Shown here: positions 1-11,219 of the stretch, one piece after another
Layout of the letters: each line of letters starts with the position of its first letter
How positions within the stretch are numbered: position 1 is the stretch's first letter
Source: Rattus norvegicus
Lineage: Eukaryota > Chordata > Mammalia > Rodentia > Muridae
Length of the DNA stretch: 64,000 nt
Assembly (NCBI RefSeq): GCF_036323735.1
Contig: NC_086034.1
Coordinates: 67,876,939 to 67,940,938 of the forward strand
Direction of reading: 5' to 3'
Made by a program: the position numbers and the translations under genes
Notes under the pieces: generated by a model
Databases searched by the model: none
What the model saw: only the letters and a program-made list of their open reading frames with translations
Told to the model about the DNA's origin: nothing

Positions 1-702
1 TTTTTTTTCTCCATTTTTATTAAATTGGGTATTTCTTATTTACATTTCAATTGTTATTCCCTTTCCCGGTTTCCAGGCCAACATCCCCCTAGCCCCTCCC
101 TCTCCCCTTCTCTATGGGTGTTCCCCTCCCTATCCTCCCCTCATTACCGCCCTCCCCCCAACAATCACATTCACTGGGGGTTCAGTCTTGGCAGGACCAA
201 GGGCTTCCCCTTCTACTGGTGATCTTACTAGGATATTCATTGCTACCTATGAGGTTGGAGCCCAGGGTCAGTCCATGTATAGTCTTTGGGTAGTGGCTTA
301 GTCCCTGGAAGCTCTGGTTGTTTGGCATTGTTGTTGATATGAGGTCTCGAGCCCCTTCAAGCTCTTCCAGTCCTTTCTCTGATTCTTTCAGTGGGGGTCC
401 CGTTCTCAGTTCAGTGGTTTGCTGCTGGCATTTGCCTATGTATTTGCTGTATTCTGGTTGTGTCTCTCAGGAGAGATCTACATCCGGTTCCTGTTGGCCT
501 GCACATCTTTGCTTCATCCATCTTGTCTAATTGGGTGGCTGTATATGTGTGGGCCACATGTGGGGCAGGCTCTGAATGGGTGTTCCTTCAGTCTCTGTTT
601 TAATCTTTGCCTCTCTCTTCCCTGCCAAGGGTATTCTTGTTCCCCTTTTAAAGAAGGAATGAAGCATTCGCATTTTGGTCATCCTTCTTGAGTTTCATGT
701 GC
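1..702 (-). mobile_element. LINE-1 3' end, 5'-truncated
   Basis: The window opens in the poly(A) tail (a T run on the plus strand) of a LINE-1 lying on the minus strand. The G/C-rich 3'UTR block and the following several hundred bases match, in order, the other LINE-1 3' ends in this window (16800-17470, 58680-59345, 61970-62640). Homology stops near 702, before any ORF2 codons, so this copy is only 3'UTR. It shares subfamily-specific bases with the copy at 3894-4582. The tail continues off the left edge, so its target-site duplication cannot be checked. Confidence 0.9.
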
Positions 703-2900
703 TGAACACGGGTCTTAATTCTGTTCTTCTGCCAATCTGCTTCACGTTGTTTGAAATTCTCTTTACAACAGAATACACAGGGGACATATGACATCCAGGG
801 TTCGGAAAGGCTGCCACCTCCAACCCCAATGGAAGAGAATTTGGCGTTTTACTGACCTGTGGTGGCCCCAATTTGTTAGCCTGCTCAGAGCCCTTCCTAG
901 GAAGTGTCAAGCAGACATTATGAGGTATGTGTCTACCTGACATCTCTCAAGCAAGCCTCTCTAAATACCGTGCTCTTTTTAAAAAAAATTTTAATTTTTA
1001 AACCTTGCTTAACACCGAGAAGATGGAAGGTAATATTTTTAAATCCCCTAAGAGACCGTCATCACCGTTTTTCAGGGTGCATATCTGTGAACACGGCGCT
1101 TGGATGTGACAGAAGGGAGTTAAGCAGGCACTCGGCGAGGTCACTTCCTGCACAGCTGGCTTCTACATCTGTGTGGAGGTGAGGCGACGGGGTGCTGCCA
1201 TGCTGGCTTCGAATTCCCTCAAGGACATTCTTTAAAATCCGCTCTAACTCTGAAAGTAATGAGAATTTATTCTTGAGACACCCGTTTACCCTCATTTACT
1301 GGAAATCGTCCTTTTTGGTTCCTTCAGCTGACACAGTAAAGAGGTTGCAAACAGACACGTGACTACTTGGACTGAAAAAAACGCCCCGCAGGATTCCTAT
1401 ACAGAGTTAAAGATCTGCAGAGGGAGACTGAAAGAGGAGGGAACAGAAGCCTCTGCTTAGGAAGAAAGAGACTGCTTCGCAAAGGTGTGCTTGCTAGGCT
1501 GAGGAAGAGCATCTGCGCTGACTTTGTGCTAAGGTGGAAGGAAGCGGCGGCTGAATGAGAGCTACAGGTGGCTGAATTAATTAACTCCAAATCCCCACAT
1601 CCCAGACCATCCGTTGCTGGGATTAGGAAACCAGAGCTGGTTTACCAGTGAGCCCCAAATCGCAGACATTATTTGGATTCAAATTGGAACTGTGGCAGTT
1701 GAATCCTGGGCGGGGGCTTGGGGCGGGGCTTGACGTGGGGCGGGGCCGGGTGAATGGGGTGGATGAGGTGCATTTTATTTCTGGGTAAATGACTACTTTA
1801 TTCTCTCAGCCCTCTGCCTGTTCTGTTTGCTGTCTTCCCCCATCAGCCCCCTTGTGTCAGCATCTCTCACTTCTTTCTAATCCCATGTCATTACTGTATC
1901 TCGGTTTTCCTTTGTCGTTTCTTTCATTTGTGGGGTATCTACTACTGGAGGGCACGGGTGTATTGCTTAAATGAGTTGCCACTCAAAAAACATTTGTCTC
2001 AACTAAACAAATGACAATCCAAACAAAACAGCCACCAAACTTTGACAAGATGAAAGTTGAAAACAAACACCCATCAAGGAAAACAGCATAAAAGGTGATT
2101 TCAAAGATCACATTAAGCCCACCATTAAGGAGGAGACCATGGCGACTGACGGGTTTTATTTTCAAGAGGACTAACCACCCCAATATCAAACTGAAGACTG
2201 ATGGCTTTCCTCAACTTCCGTGGGGGAAGGGAATATTTCCAAGGGGGAGGGACAAGATAAAAGGGAAATATATACCAGGTGAACGTATCACTCACAAGAA
2301 TCTTAGAATTAGAGCAGTAGAGTTATGAGGGAAATTGAGGATGGTGGTACCTTTCATCACCTGCACCCGGGAGATTGGTAACAGTGGCATTCATGGAGAA
2401 CAAGGCTTCATAGGAAGACTTTGGTTTGAATCTGAACCCAGCTATGCATTTATACAACTAGAACCGGAGATGAAAACTGATCACGTAGGGCAGGAACGCT
2501 GAAACAGCATTTCTAAGAATATCTTTGCTGGAGGGCAGGGATGCCAGGGGGAGTTCTGGCCTGCCTGCTTCCTTGTTATCTCCTTAATGAGCATCTCTGC
2601 CTAAAGTCTGTGCTCGCGTCCCGCTCACCACACTTCACTCCAGTTTCTGCCATCAGTTCTTCTAAAAAGCCCCCATTCTAGCAGTGTGATGGGTCGCTAT
2701 TTCCTAGGACCCTTCCTGCTAGGCTCCACTATTCTCAGTAACACGCCAACATTCCTGTATCATTTGTTTGACTTTGGGAAGATTATAATATTATCTTAGA
2801 ATTGGTTCACTTACCTAACAGGTGGAAATGAGGAAACCTAATGACAGCCATTGCCGAGAATTTGCATGAGATGAAAGGCTTAAGAATACATGATCAACGA
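703..2900. other. Unique-looking intergenic sequence, no gene seen
   Basis: No repeat family or coding region is recognised here apart from the GC-box cluster at 1708-1745. The open frames are short and show no protein family resemblance. Confidence 0.5.
1708..1745 (+). promoter_or_regulatory. Cluster of three GC boxes (Sp1/KLF type)
   Basis: Three GGGCGGGG cores lie within 38 bases, at 1708-1715, 1721-1728 and 1738-1745, with a TGACGT half CRE at 1731-1736 between the second and third. The flanks are not a CpG island, so the cluster stands out. Sp1/KLF proteins are known to bind such boxes; whether this is an active promoter or enhancer is inference. Confidence 0.45.
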
Positions 2901-2924
2901 GTCATGGCAACTATAGTTTCCATG

Positions 2925-3262
2925 GAAGACTGTTCCTGGAAAGGTTCTGACTGTTAGCCTCAGAAGCTGTTTACAGCCGGCCTCTGAATCCGGCGATGAC
3001 GTCATCCCTAGAAGACAAGGACCACCCCTTGCGTCTGTTACCATGACAACTATTGTGCACCTCCCCCCACCTCTGCGCACATGTTACCTGCAGTACCTGC
3101 ATTTCCTGCATCACCTGCGAGTCATCACCTGCGTGTGTTACCTACATCACGGCCCGGATAAAAGACATGGAGCCCAACCATCTCTCTCTTCCTCACTTCT
3201 TTCCTCATTCAATAAAGATCTCCGAAAGTGAGAACTCTGCTAGCTTGGCATGAGCTGTCCAG
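2925..3262 (+). mobile_element. Candidate solo LTR of an endogenous retrovirus (class II-like)
   Basis: The order of signals fits an LTR read on the plus strand: a palindromic CRE TGACGTCA at 2997-3004, a repeated ACCTGC-rich stretch at about 3085-3140, a TATA-like GATAAAAG at 3157-3164, and AATAAA at 3211-3216 some 50 bases further on. No internal retroviral genes adjoin it, so it would be a solo LTR. The exact TG...CA ends and the family name are not certain; the layout resembles ERVK-type rodent LTRs. Confidence 0.5.
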
Positions 3263-3404
3263 GAAAACATCGCTTTTCAACTAACACTGTTCACGTGTTG
3301 TGGGCATAGTCCCTGGAACCCTCATAGTCTGCCCAAAGGAATGTGTCATGTTAACATAAATCTGGAATTCTCTTGCAGAACTTTGTGGAGTGGCTTAGAA
3401 TATC

Positions 3405-3875
3405 ATTGTAGGGTTTCTACTGCTGTGATGAAACACTATGGCCAAAAAGCACACTGGGGAGGAAAGGGTTTATTTGGATTACACTTCCATATCACTGTTC
3501 ATCACCAAAGGAAGCCAGGACAGGAACCTGGAGGCAAGTGATGAAGCAGAGGTCATGGAAAGGTGCTGCTCACTGACACAGACTACTCAGCCTGCTTTTC
3601 TTATAGAACACTGACCCAGGGATGGAACCACCCACAGTGGGCTAGGTCTTCCCCTATCAATCACTAATATTTCTTAATTGCCTTACGGCTGGATCACTCA
3701 GCCTGCTTTTCTTATAGAACACTGACCCAGGGATGGAACCACCCACAGTGGGCTAGGTCTTCCCCTATCAATCACTAATATTTCTTAATTGCCTTACGGC
3801 TGGATCTTATGGGTGCATTTTCTCAATGGAGATTCCTTCCTTTCAGATGACTACAGGTTGTGTCAAGTTGACAAC
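3405..3875 (+). repeat. Rodent middle-repetitive element (GTTTCTACTGCTGTGATGAAA type)
   Basis: This is a copy of a family also seen at 33091-33300, recognised by the shared blocks TAGGGTTTCTA, GGGGAGGAAAGGGTTTAT and TTACACTTCCA. I could not settle its Repbase name. It contains an exact tandem duplication of 111 bases (3585-3695 and 3696-3806). The LINE-1 at 3894 inserted just downstream of it. Confidence 0.7.
3585..3806 (+). repeat. Perfect 111 bp tandem duplication
   Basis: Bases 3585-3695 and 3696-3806 are identical over all 111 positions, each beginning ACTCAGCCTG and ending GGCTGGATC. The bases outside both ends differ, so this is a simple two-copy head-to-tail duplication. It lies inside an old, otherwise degraded repeat. 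Confidence 0.95.
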
Positions 3876-3893
3876 AAGAATAGCCATGACAAA

Positions 3894-4582
3894 CTCAAGA
3901 AGGATGACCAAAATGCGAATGCTTCTCTCCTTCTTTAAAAGGGGAACAAGAATACCCTTGGGAGGGAATAGGGAGGCAAAGTTTAGAACAGAGGCAGAAG
4001 GAACACCCATTCAGAGCCTGCCCTACGTGTGGCCCATACATATACAGCCATTCAATTAGAGAAGATGGATGAAGCAAAGAAGTGCAGACTGACAGGAGCC
4101 GGATGTAGATCGCTCCTGAGAGACACAGCCAGAATACAGCAAATACAAAGGCGAATGCCAGCAGCAAACCACTGAACTGAGAACAGGACCCCCGTTGAAG
4201 GAATCAGAGAAGGGACTGAAAGAGCTTGAAGGGGCTCAAGACCCCATATGAACAATGCCAAGCAACCAGAGCTTCCAGGGACTAAGCCACTACCCAAAGA
4301 CCATACATGGACTGACCCTGGGCTCCAACCTCATAGGTAGCAATGAATAGCTTAGTAAGAGTTCCAGTGGAAGGGGAAGCCCTTGGTCCTGCCAAGACTG
4401 AACCCCCAGTGAATGTGATTGTTGTGGGGAGGGCGGTAATGGGGGGAGGATAGGGAGGGGAACACCCAAAGAGAAGGGGAGAGGGAGGGACTAGGGGGAT
4501 GTTGGCCTGGAAACCGGGAAAGGGAATAATAATTGAAATGTAAATAAGAAATACCCAATTTAATAAAGATGGAGAAAAAAAA
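3894..4582 (+). mobile_element. LINE-1 3' end with target-site duplication
   Basis: A plus-strand LINE-1 3'UTR of about 690 bases ends in AATAAAG and a short poly(A). It is bounded by AAGAATAGCCATGACAAA at 3876-3893 and AAGAATAGCCATCACAAA at 4583-4600, an 18 bp duplication with one mismatch. This defines a 5'-truncated insertion. Its truncation point is close to that of the opposite-strand copy at 1-702, and both share subfamily bases such as the GCGAATGC block near the 5' edge. Confidence 0.93.
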
Positions 4583-4600
4583 AAGAATAGCCATCACAAA

Positions 4601-5410
4601 TATTATCGGCTTTTCCAACAAAGGCACAGGTGAGCAAATATTTTAGACTTGTAATTACCCTATTTGCTATTGTAATGACTCAACTTTAGGGCTATATAAC
4701 AAAAAGCAGTCATGGACAATATGTTTTGCATCTGAACAAATCTTTTATAATATATAAAAGGTCATTTTATATAAAAATTTTAATAGCCAGTTAAAAATGC
4801 AAAGGCCACCTTAGTAAGCAGAAAGTACAGAAACAGATAGCTGGCTAGGGCTGATCTCCAGGCTTCGGTTGACTAACCCTTGTCTTACATCTACAAGACA
4901 CTAAGATAGTGGGTGGCTTCTTTTCTTAGGTCACAGATAAGGAGTCCGCATGAGGACGCTCTGATGTGGCAGCAGTCAGATTATAGCAGAGAATCAGAGC
5001 TGGGATTAGAAGTTATATGTTGTAAATACTGATTCAGTGCCGTTTAGTCTGGGTTCTCTTTATATTGGCTTTAGCTTCCTGTTACCTCATTTTGTATTGT
5101 TTGTGTCTCTCAGTACCTATCCAGTCTGCCAGTGCACTGATTTCTGGAGAGACTCCATTGCTTAGTAAGAGAGACAAAATCAGGGATGGCTTATAGATCA
5201 AGAAGCTAACAAGCCCATACCTACAAGACCACATACAGAGGGGAGGACATGCAGACAGTTAGGGGAGTATCTCATACCCAAATGAGAAAGGTTTTGTCCA
5301 TCTCAGACTGCTTAGGCTGTCAAGAATGAGCTACAGGTCTCGGGTCTCTTGACATTAGGAGGAGATGCCAGAAATCTCAGTTTCTGTGGGACCTACTCCA
5401 GTTTTTCTGA
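4601..5410. other. AT-rich sequence without recognised gene
   Basis: I see nothing beyond local AT-rich runs near 4740-4800. No coding or repeat identity could be supported. Confidence 0.45.
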
Positions 5411-5411
5411 G

Positions 5412-5430
5412 TCTCTCTCTCCCTCTCCCT

Positions 5431-5462
<32 letters not shown>

Positions 5463-5572
5463 CCCTCCCTCTCTCTCTCCCTCCCTCCCTCCCTCTCCCT
5501 CTCCCTCTCCCTCTCCCTCTCCCTCTCCCTCTCCCTCTCCCTCTCCTTCTCTCTCTCTTTCTCTCTCTCTCT
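5412..5572. repeat. (CCCTCT)n / (CT)n polypyrimidine tract
   Basis: About 160 bases of pure C and T mixing CCCTCT, CTCTCT and CCCTCCCT units. Open frames through it in several phases are Pro/Ser/Leu or Arg/Glu/Gly artefacts of the repeat. Confidence 0.95.
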
Positions 5573-5950
5573 GTTGAGACATGGAGTATAGCTTCAATCT
5601 TACTATATATCCAGAAAGGACCTATACCTTCTGATGTTCCTTCCTGAATGCATGCCCCACCATGCCTGCTTCTGACTGTGGAATTTTAAGACACTAACAT
5701 ATCAGTTTTAAAAGGCCTATGACGATAGCCAACGAACACCACTACCGAGAACACGTCAAAGACTAGAACCAGTGCACAGTTAAATTCATAATCTTTATCT
5801 TAGATTGTGATTACTGTAAAGCTGTAAACGTTTTGAAAAGATATTCCTTGGTTTTTCTTTTCTGTTTTGTTCAAATATTGACAATAAAAGTTTTTGCTCA
5901 AAGATGATACAATGGTTACTTTTCTGGGACAGGTGGCCATTTTGTTGTTG

Positions 5951-6096
5951 TCATTTATTTATTTTGTCTCACAATCTCACCACGTAGCCAAATCTGGCTC
6001 CTAACGTGCTACATAGCCCAGGATGATCTCCAGTTTATGACTCTCAATTTCAAACTCTTTGAGTCCTGAGACTAAGACACGAACCACCATGCCCTG
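5951..6096 (-). mobile_element. B1 SINE, old, antisense
   Basis: Antisense B1 order is visible: a T-rich head, TTGTCTCACAATCTCACCACG, TAGCCCAGGATGATCTC, then a promoter end GAACCACCATGCCC. It is strongly diverged, consistent with an old insertion. Confidence 0.75.
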
Positions 6097-6940
6097 CTAT
6101 GTAGCTAGTAGAGCTCTAAGAGGTGACTGGCATTTTGAAGGGGACCTGACTGGAGGGAGGGTGTGGCTCAAGGATATAGTTCACATCCTTAAGTGTTAAC
6201 TGCCTTGCTGGCCCCAGGAACTTTGTTCTGTGTTTCAACCAACAGACTGTCAGCAATCCTGGAGAGTGTTTCGTTTGTTGAAAAGACTGATTTATAGGTG
6301 TGTTTCTTGTTCTTTCTTCTTTTCACTGACACCCCAAATAGTACAATTTCCTTCCAAGGTGCTGCCTCTTTGAGGGACTGCATTTCTGCCAGCATTTGTT
6401 TTTATGGCGGTTGTGACTTGGATGAAGGGAACTCCATCTATGATGAATGAGGAAGACAGCATGTCCCTAGGAAGAGTGACAAGGTTCTGACACATAAACC
6501 AGTCAGATTAGACTTCCCATGTAGGTGTGTTCAGGCTGGGCCTCTTGAGTCCTCTGGCTGTGGTAAGACTTTTTGGTTCTCATTCTTACAATGCCTGAGC
6601 CATCGAATCTGGTGTTGGCCACATGGGTGCTTGTGATGCTGAGCTAGAATGGGAGCCACTGCTCCACACTGGTTCTGAACTTGAAGTCCTACTAGCAAGA
6701 GTATTATTTTATAGGGGAAACCTGTAGAACATAGAGTATGGAGCCCCATCTAGGGAACAGTGAGGGACAGCATCAGATCCAACAGAAATGGATACTAATT
6801 TGAAGTAGAGACAATATCTAGAGACAGAGCCAAGTTTCCATCAAGGAAGAAATCAATGGCAGGGGACTCTTGGCCATATCCGGGCAATGGATTATTAGCT
6901 TGTATTGCATGTCATTAAAAAGATATACTCTCTCTGATGC
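6097..6940. other. Sequence without recognised gene or repeat
   Basis: No domain-bearing frame and no repeat I can name. Short frames on the minus strand at 6189-6750 have no family resemblance. Confidence 0.4.
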
Positions 6941-6942
6941 CC

Positions 6943-7080
6943 CGATATGATTTGAATGTATCCCCACACTCAGGCTTAATCCCCATTCTAAGGTATTAAG
7001 AAGTGGGTCTAGGTAGTACTTTAGAAAAGTGATTGTGTTTGAAGATTTCTGCCATCTTGAATGTGTCAATTCATTGATGG
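6943..7080 (+). mobile_element. MLT1-like MaLR LTR fragment
   Basis: The start GATATGATTTGAATGTATCC, followed by CTTAATCCCCATTCTAAGG and TATTAAGAAGTGGG, follows the 5' order of mammalian MLT1/MST LTRs. The copy is degraded and its 3' boundary is unclear. Confidence 0.6.
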
Positions 7081-7218
7081 ATCAATCGACTGATGGTTTG
7101 TTTCTGTTTCCTGTGTTTGCCTTTCTTTCTATAAAAGACCTTGTTCTCCTGGAGGTCTGCAGAGAGTCCCAACCAATAAGAAATCCATCAATAAATGTGT
7201 CACCTAAACGTTGGACCT

Positions 7219-7639
7219 CTGTGATGGTTTGAATAGGTTTGGCCCCCATAGCCTCATGCATTTGAATGCTTGGCTCTTGAGGAGTGGCACTATTAGGAAA
7301 TGTGGCCTTGTTGGGGTAGATGTGGCCTTTTTGGAGGAAGTGTGTCACTGTGGGGGTGGGCTTTGAAGGCTCCTCCTATCCTTAAGCTCTGCTGATTGTG
7401 GAAGATCCTCTTCTCCTGACTGCTTGTGGAAGACAGTTTCCTTCTGCCAGCCTTCAAGTCAAGATGTAGAACTCTTATTTCCTTTTCCAGCACTGTGTTT
7501 GCCTGGACACTGCCATGCTTCATGATGACAATGGACTGAACCTCTGAACCTGTAAGCCAGCCCCAGTTAAGTGTTGTCATTTATAAAAGTTGCCTAGGTT
7601 ATAGTGTCTCTTCACAGTAATGAAACCCTGACTAAGACA
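7219..7639 (-). repeat. Rodent middle-repetitive element, antisense
   Basis: Read on the minus strand it starts GTCTTAGTCAGGGTTTCATT, continues through TTATAAATGACAACACTTAA and a GGCCACA-rich block, and ends near ACCATCACAG. The same order recurs at 27752-28085, 34452-34848, 46376-46990 and 52119-52435. The family name is uncertain. Confidence 0.75.
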
Positions 7640-8387
7640 ACATCCGTTCTCCCAGAATTGTGAAAAATATATTTATTTTCTTTGCAAATTGTTCAATCTC
7701 AGGCATTTTTGTTGTGGTCACAGAGATCCTTTTACTCACAGAGAAGCACTGGGAGAACCAGGAATGTTAATTATGCAGGAGCGTCTGCTCAAGGAGAGAT
7801 GCCACAAATACTTTATGGTCTGCTGACCTCAATGCTAAGGACCATAGATCACACGAGATTCTAGGCCTTGTAGCTAGAGAACCCATCTCATGGGTTTTTA
7901 TGTAGTCACACCTTAAGCTTTATTGTGCATCTGGAATTAGACTGATTGGACAGATTGTTACCTGAAAACCTTTCCCCAAGTTGTACCGGGTTTGAAATAT
8001 GCTGACAAGGCTGACCTGGCCTTGGATTCCCTGAAGTTTGACCCAGGGTGACGAAGTCAATCAGCACCAGGTTTTCCTTTTCATTTCTTCCCCTGGTTTA
8101 CTTCCCTTCATGATACCTGCAGGGACCCCCTCATATTTTGTTATAGTAATATCAAGGAGTTCAATTATATTTTCCAGTAGTCAAATCTTGCATAGCAACT
8201 CTTACATTTATGTGTTTCTGGGATTCTCTAGTGAGTGAACCTTTTCTAACGGGGTCTACATTGAGAAGAGTTAAACTTCCTATAATCTGTTCTGTTTTAG
8301 CAGTCACTTTCCTACAGAAGTAATGCTGTAGTGAAGTGGTTACTTCCACTGTGGAAAACTACTTTGCTTCCGTTCTAGTAAGGAGAG
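7640..8387. other. Sequence without recognised gene
   Basis: The style resembles a degraded LTR, but I cannot place promoter, poly(A) signal or ends. No coding frame is supported. Confidence 0.35.
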
Positions 8388-8612
8388 ATGAGGGCTCACC
8401 CCAAACAGGTCATTTATACTACTTTCTCTGTTCCTCATGGAGTATCATAGAAGTGGGGACTGAAAGAATGCAAGGGCTTGAAGACAGGGAGAAAGAAGCA
8501 AAATCCCATCCCATACATATAACATGAGTGGAGGGTGAATGGGGGGAGGCTCATGGATCCTGCTGAATTATTCATTGCTGACAGCCTGAAGTAGAGGGGT
8601 ACCACGTCTAGT
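8388..8612 (+). mobile_element. Old LINE-1 (Lx-type) 3'UTR fragment
   Basis: This segment matches the reverse complement of 10279-10564 over long blocks (for example GAATGCAAG...GAAGACAGGGAGAAAG and GGAGGGTGAATGGGGGGAGG), with about 85 bases missing between two blocks. Because 9950-10625 reads as Lx-type LINE-1 3'UTR, this copy is assigned to the same family. Confidence 0.65.
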
Positions 8613-8938
8613 CTCCAGCAATTACCTCCCTCCCTGAAGAGTACTCTTCTCCTTACATTGAGAAGTGGCATGGTTTTCATTTCTGTGAGAGTCTAGGCTC
8701 GAGTTGCTGTGGGCTTTGACCAGTGGCTGGCAATGAACTTGTGTGGTAGAAGGGTCTGGGCTTTGCCTCCAACTCTGGCTTCTTTCAAAACAAGCCACCA
8801 TAGGGGGCATGCGTCAGTGCTGAGGATACCACAGCCATGTGGGGAGGTCTTTTACACATAGAGAGAAGGGGGAGGGACTGCGGATTGAGGTTTTTTCTTC
8901 ACAAGATGTCAACATGTCTTGTGAGTTCTGTTTGCTTT

Positions 8939-8942
8939 GGAT

Positions 8943-8977
<35 letters not shown>

Positions 8978-8990
8978 TTCATTTATTTAT
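8939..8990. repeat. (ATTT)n microsatellite
   Basis: About 12 ATTT units with one ATTC interruption. It is the expanded poly(A) tail of the adjoining antisense B1. Confidence 0.95.
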
Positions 8991-9070
8991 GAGCTAGTGT
9001 CCCAGGCTGGCACTCTTCTTGCCTTTGGCTGTGTAGTGCTAGGATTGCAGGTGCGAGCCACCATGCCTGA
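8991..9070 (-). mobile_element. B1 SINE fragment, antisense
   Basis: GTGTCCCAGGCTGGCACTC, GTGCTAGGATTGCAGGTGCG and AGCCACCATGCCTGA follow antisense B1 order, directly after the (ATTT)n tail. Confidence 0.8.
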
Positions 9071-9074
9071 CTCT

Positions 9075-9949
9075 GTTGCCTTTTTAAATATGTTTGTTTT
9101 CAAGGAGGATTGTATGGCGGGTGCCATTGGAAGACAGAGATAGGCTCTGCCTCCTCTTCAGAGGGCAGACATGTTTCTCACACCATAATAGCAACACCTC
9201 CTTGTAAAAAGGGTGGCATTTTTGGTTGATAGAACCTTATAGGACTGGGAGTTTTCTAGAAGGTCCATGCAGCAGCTACGGGATGGGCTTAGGCTGTTAG
9301 CATCATCTCCTGGTCCCTGTAACATTGTCCCGGTTGATTTTCAGTGGGCAGGAGCTATAGTGGGCCACAGAACCCTTGTAAACATCAGATTCATGTGGAC
9401 TCCTGAACCACAGTGACTAGCATTCCTGTTTCTCATGCAGACTTCCTGCCAGCATCTATGGAACTGTGATAAGCTAATTTGTCAGTTGGCAAGCAGGGTG
9501 CAATCTCCAATATTTTCCAGTCCTTGACATCTGCCTAGCTCCTAGCTTCTGTTGATATTCTAACAGACACCAGATGTGTGAGTGATGAAGTCACTGTGGA
9601 CCTCTCAGTCCCAGCAGATGCCACATTGAGGAAAACTGCCCAGCTGAGCTCAGACAAGATGTCACACAGGGGAACAGAGATGTTCTCAGCCAAGTTTGGG
9701 AATGGTTTGATTTTCAGCAGGAGCCGAGTGTAGGAGAGAACATGGTTGTTTCTTTCTTCTAAGATCAGCCCAGTTTCCATGGTTCTTCCTGTTCACATGG
9801 AAACCCACACAATGACATCAGATTTCACATGTGACAGATCCAGCTATATCGAGATACTAGGAATGAAAACTGAACTTTCAGGATAAGTAACCGCCCATGG
9901 CCTATCCTATCCATCACGGATAGGACAAAGTCTTAGGTCCCCTCAATTC
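9075..9949. other. Sequence without recognised gene
   Basis: No coding frame is supported. The part at 9530-9790 has an interspersed-repeat feel but I cannot name a family. Confidence 0.35.
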
Positions 9950-10625
9950 TGTCTTTGTCCTTGTGTGAGATTGTCACCACAATGCCTTTATCAGAATTTT
10001 TCCTCATATTGCTTTCCACATCATTTCTTCTTTCTGTTAAATCTGTTCTTTGGCAATTTCATACAAGTTATTCTCATTGCTGCCATCTATCTCCCTCCAT
10101 CCTCTGTCCAGCCCCGCCCTATCTCCTCGCTCATCTTGTTCCCACATTCATGCCTTTACGTTTTGTTTATTTTCCTCTTTGCTTAATCGGGGATGACTGT
10201 GTGGCCACAGGATCGGTACCGCTATTGGAGTCTGGTGGATTCACCAGTGGGTACAAACCAAAGACAATGTCTCTCCTTCTTCAGGCTGTCAGCAATGAAT
10301 AATTCAGCAGGATCCGTGAGCCTCCCCCCATTCACCCTCCACCCACTGTTGAGAGGGCCTGCCTTGTACAGGCCCAGATCAAGTAGTTTTAACTGGTGTG
10401 AGTTTGTGATTCCAATAGCCATGCTATATGTATGGGATGGGATTTTGCTGACTTTCTCCCTGTCTTCAAACTCTTGCATTCTTTCGGTCCCCACTTCTGT
10501 GATATTCCATGAGGAGCAGAGAAAGGAGTATAGATGGCCTGTTTGGGGTGAACCCTCACCTCACATGTATTCTCAGCATCTTGGGCAGTGAGAGTCAGAT
10601 CTGCATTCACTGCAGAGAGGCTCCA
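9950..10625 (-). mobile_element. Old LINE-1 (Lx-type) 3'UTR, antisense
   Basis: The stretch from GGCAATTTCATACAAGTTATTC through the C-rich block at 10085-10150 and GTTTTGTTTATTTTCC follows the antisense order of rodent Lx LINE-1 3'UTRs. The part 10279-10564 is shared, inverted, with 8388-8612. No ORF2 codons are recognisable. Confidence 0.65.
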
Positions 10626-10708
10626 CTGTTAGCGATGATGGTAGACTTTGTCTTGCCAACTGGGTGGACTTTACTCAAATTCAGGCTCCTTCACATGTCT
10701 TATTTTAT

Positions 10709-10712
<4 letters not shown>

Positions 10713-10754
<42 letters not shown>

Positions 10755-10798
10755 TGTATGTATGTATGTATGTATGTATGTATGTATGTATGTATGTT
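10713..10798. repeat. (TG)n followed by (TATG)n
   Basis: About 19 TG units run into about 10 TATG units. This array adjoins the tail side of the antisense B3-type SINE that follows. Confidence 0.95.
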
Positions 10799-10799
10799 T

Positions 10800-10948
10800 A
10801 TATATGTATGTTTGTGTCTGAGGAAGTCAGCAGGAAGCATACGGTCTCTAGAGCTGGTGCCATTGTAAACCACTAAACCGGGTGTCAGGAATTGAGCTCT
10901 GTGCAAGAGCAACAAGTGTTCTTAGCTGCTGACTCATCTCTCCAGGCC
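10800..10948 (-). mobile_element. B3/B2-type SINE, antisense
   Basis: The pol III promoter end is clear on the minus strand: the segment ends TGACTCATCTCTCCAGGCC, preceded by CAGGAATTGAGCTCTGTGC and AGAGCAACAAGTGTTCTTAG, the antisense B2/B3 order. Confidence 0.8.
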
Positions 10949-11219
10949 TAGGGAAGAACTGAGTTGCCCAGTAGTCAAACTGGTAAGAAGGCAATCATGC
11001 TCACCACTGTGTATTCATCACACACATATTGACTTTCTCCCTGGGGGGGATAGATTATGAAGGCTTCTATGTGTCATCAATGCTACTACTTCTAATCAAT
11101 TGCCCACAGCTCCGGGGTCACAGTTTCTCTCATCCCCTGGATCTGTAGGAACTGTTAGTGCTAAGCAGAAGGGGCCTTCTGCATCTGATTGCTGTGTTGT
11201 GTAGTAAACCCAGCACTGG

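Noticed and set aside
5349..5597. Open frames on both strands in the CT-rich tract
   Set aside because: Low-complexity translations of a simple repeat.
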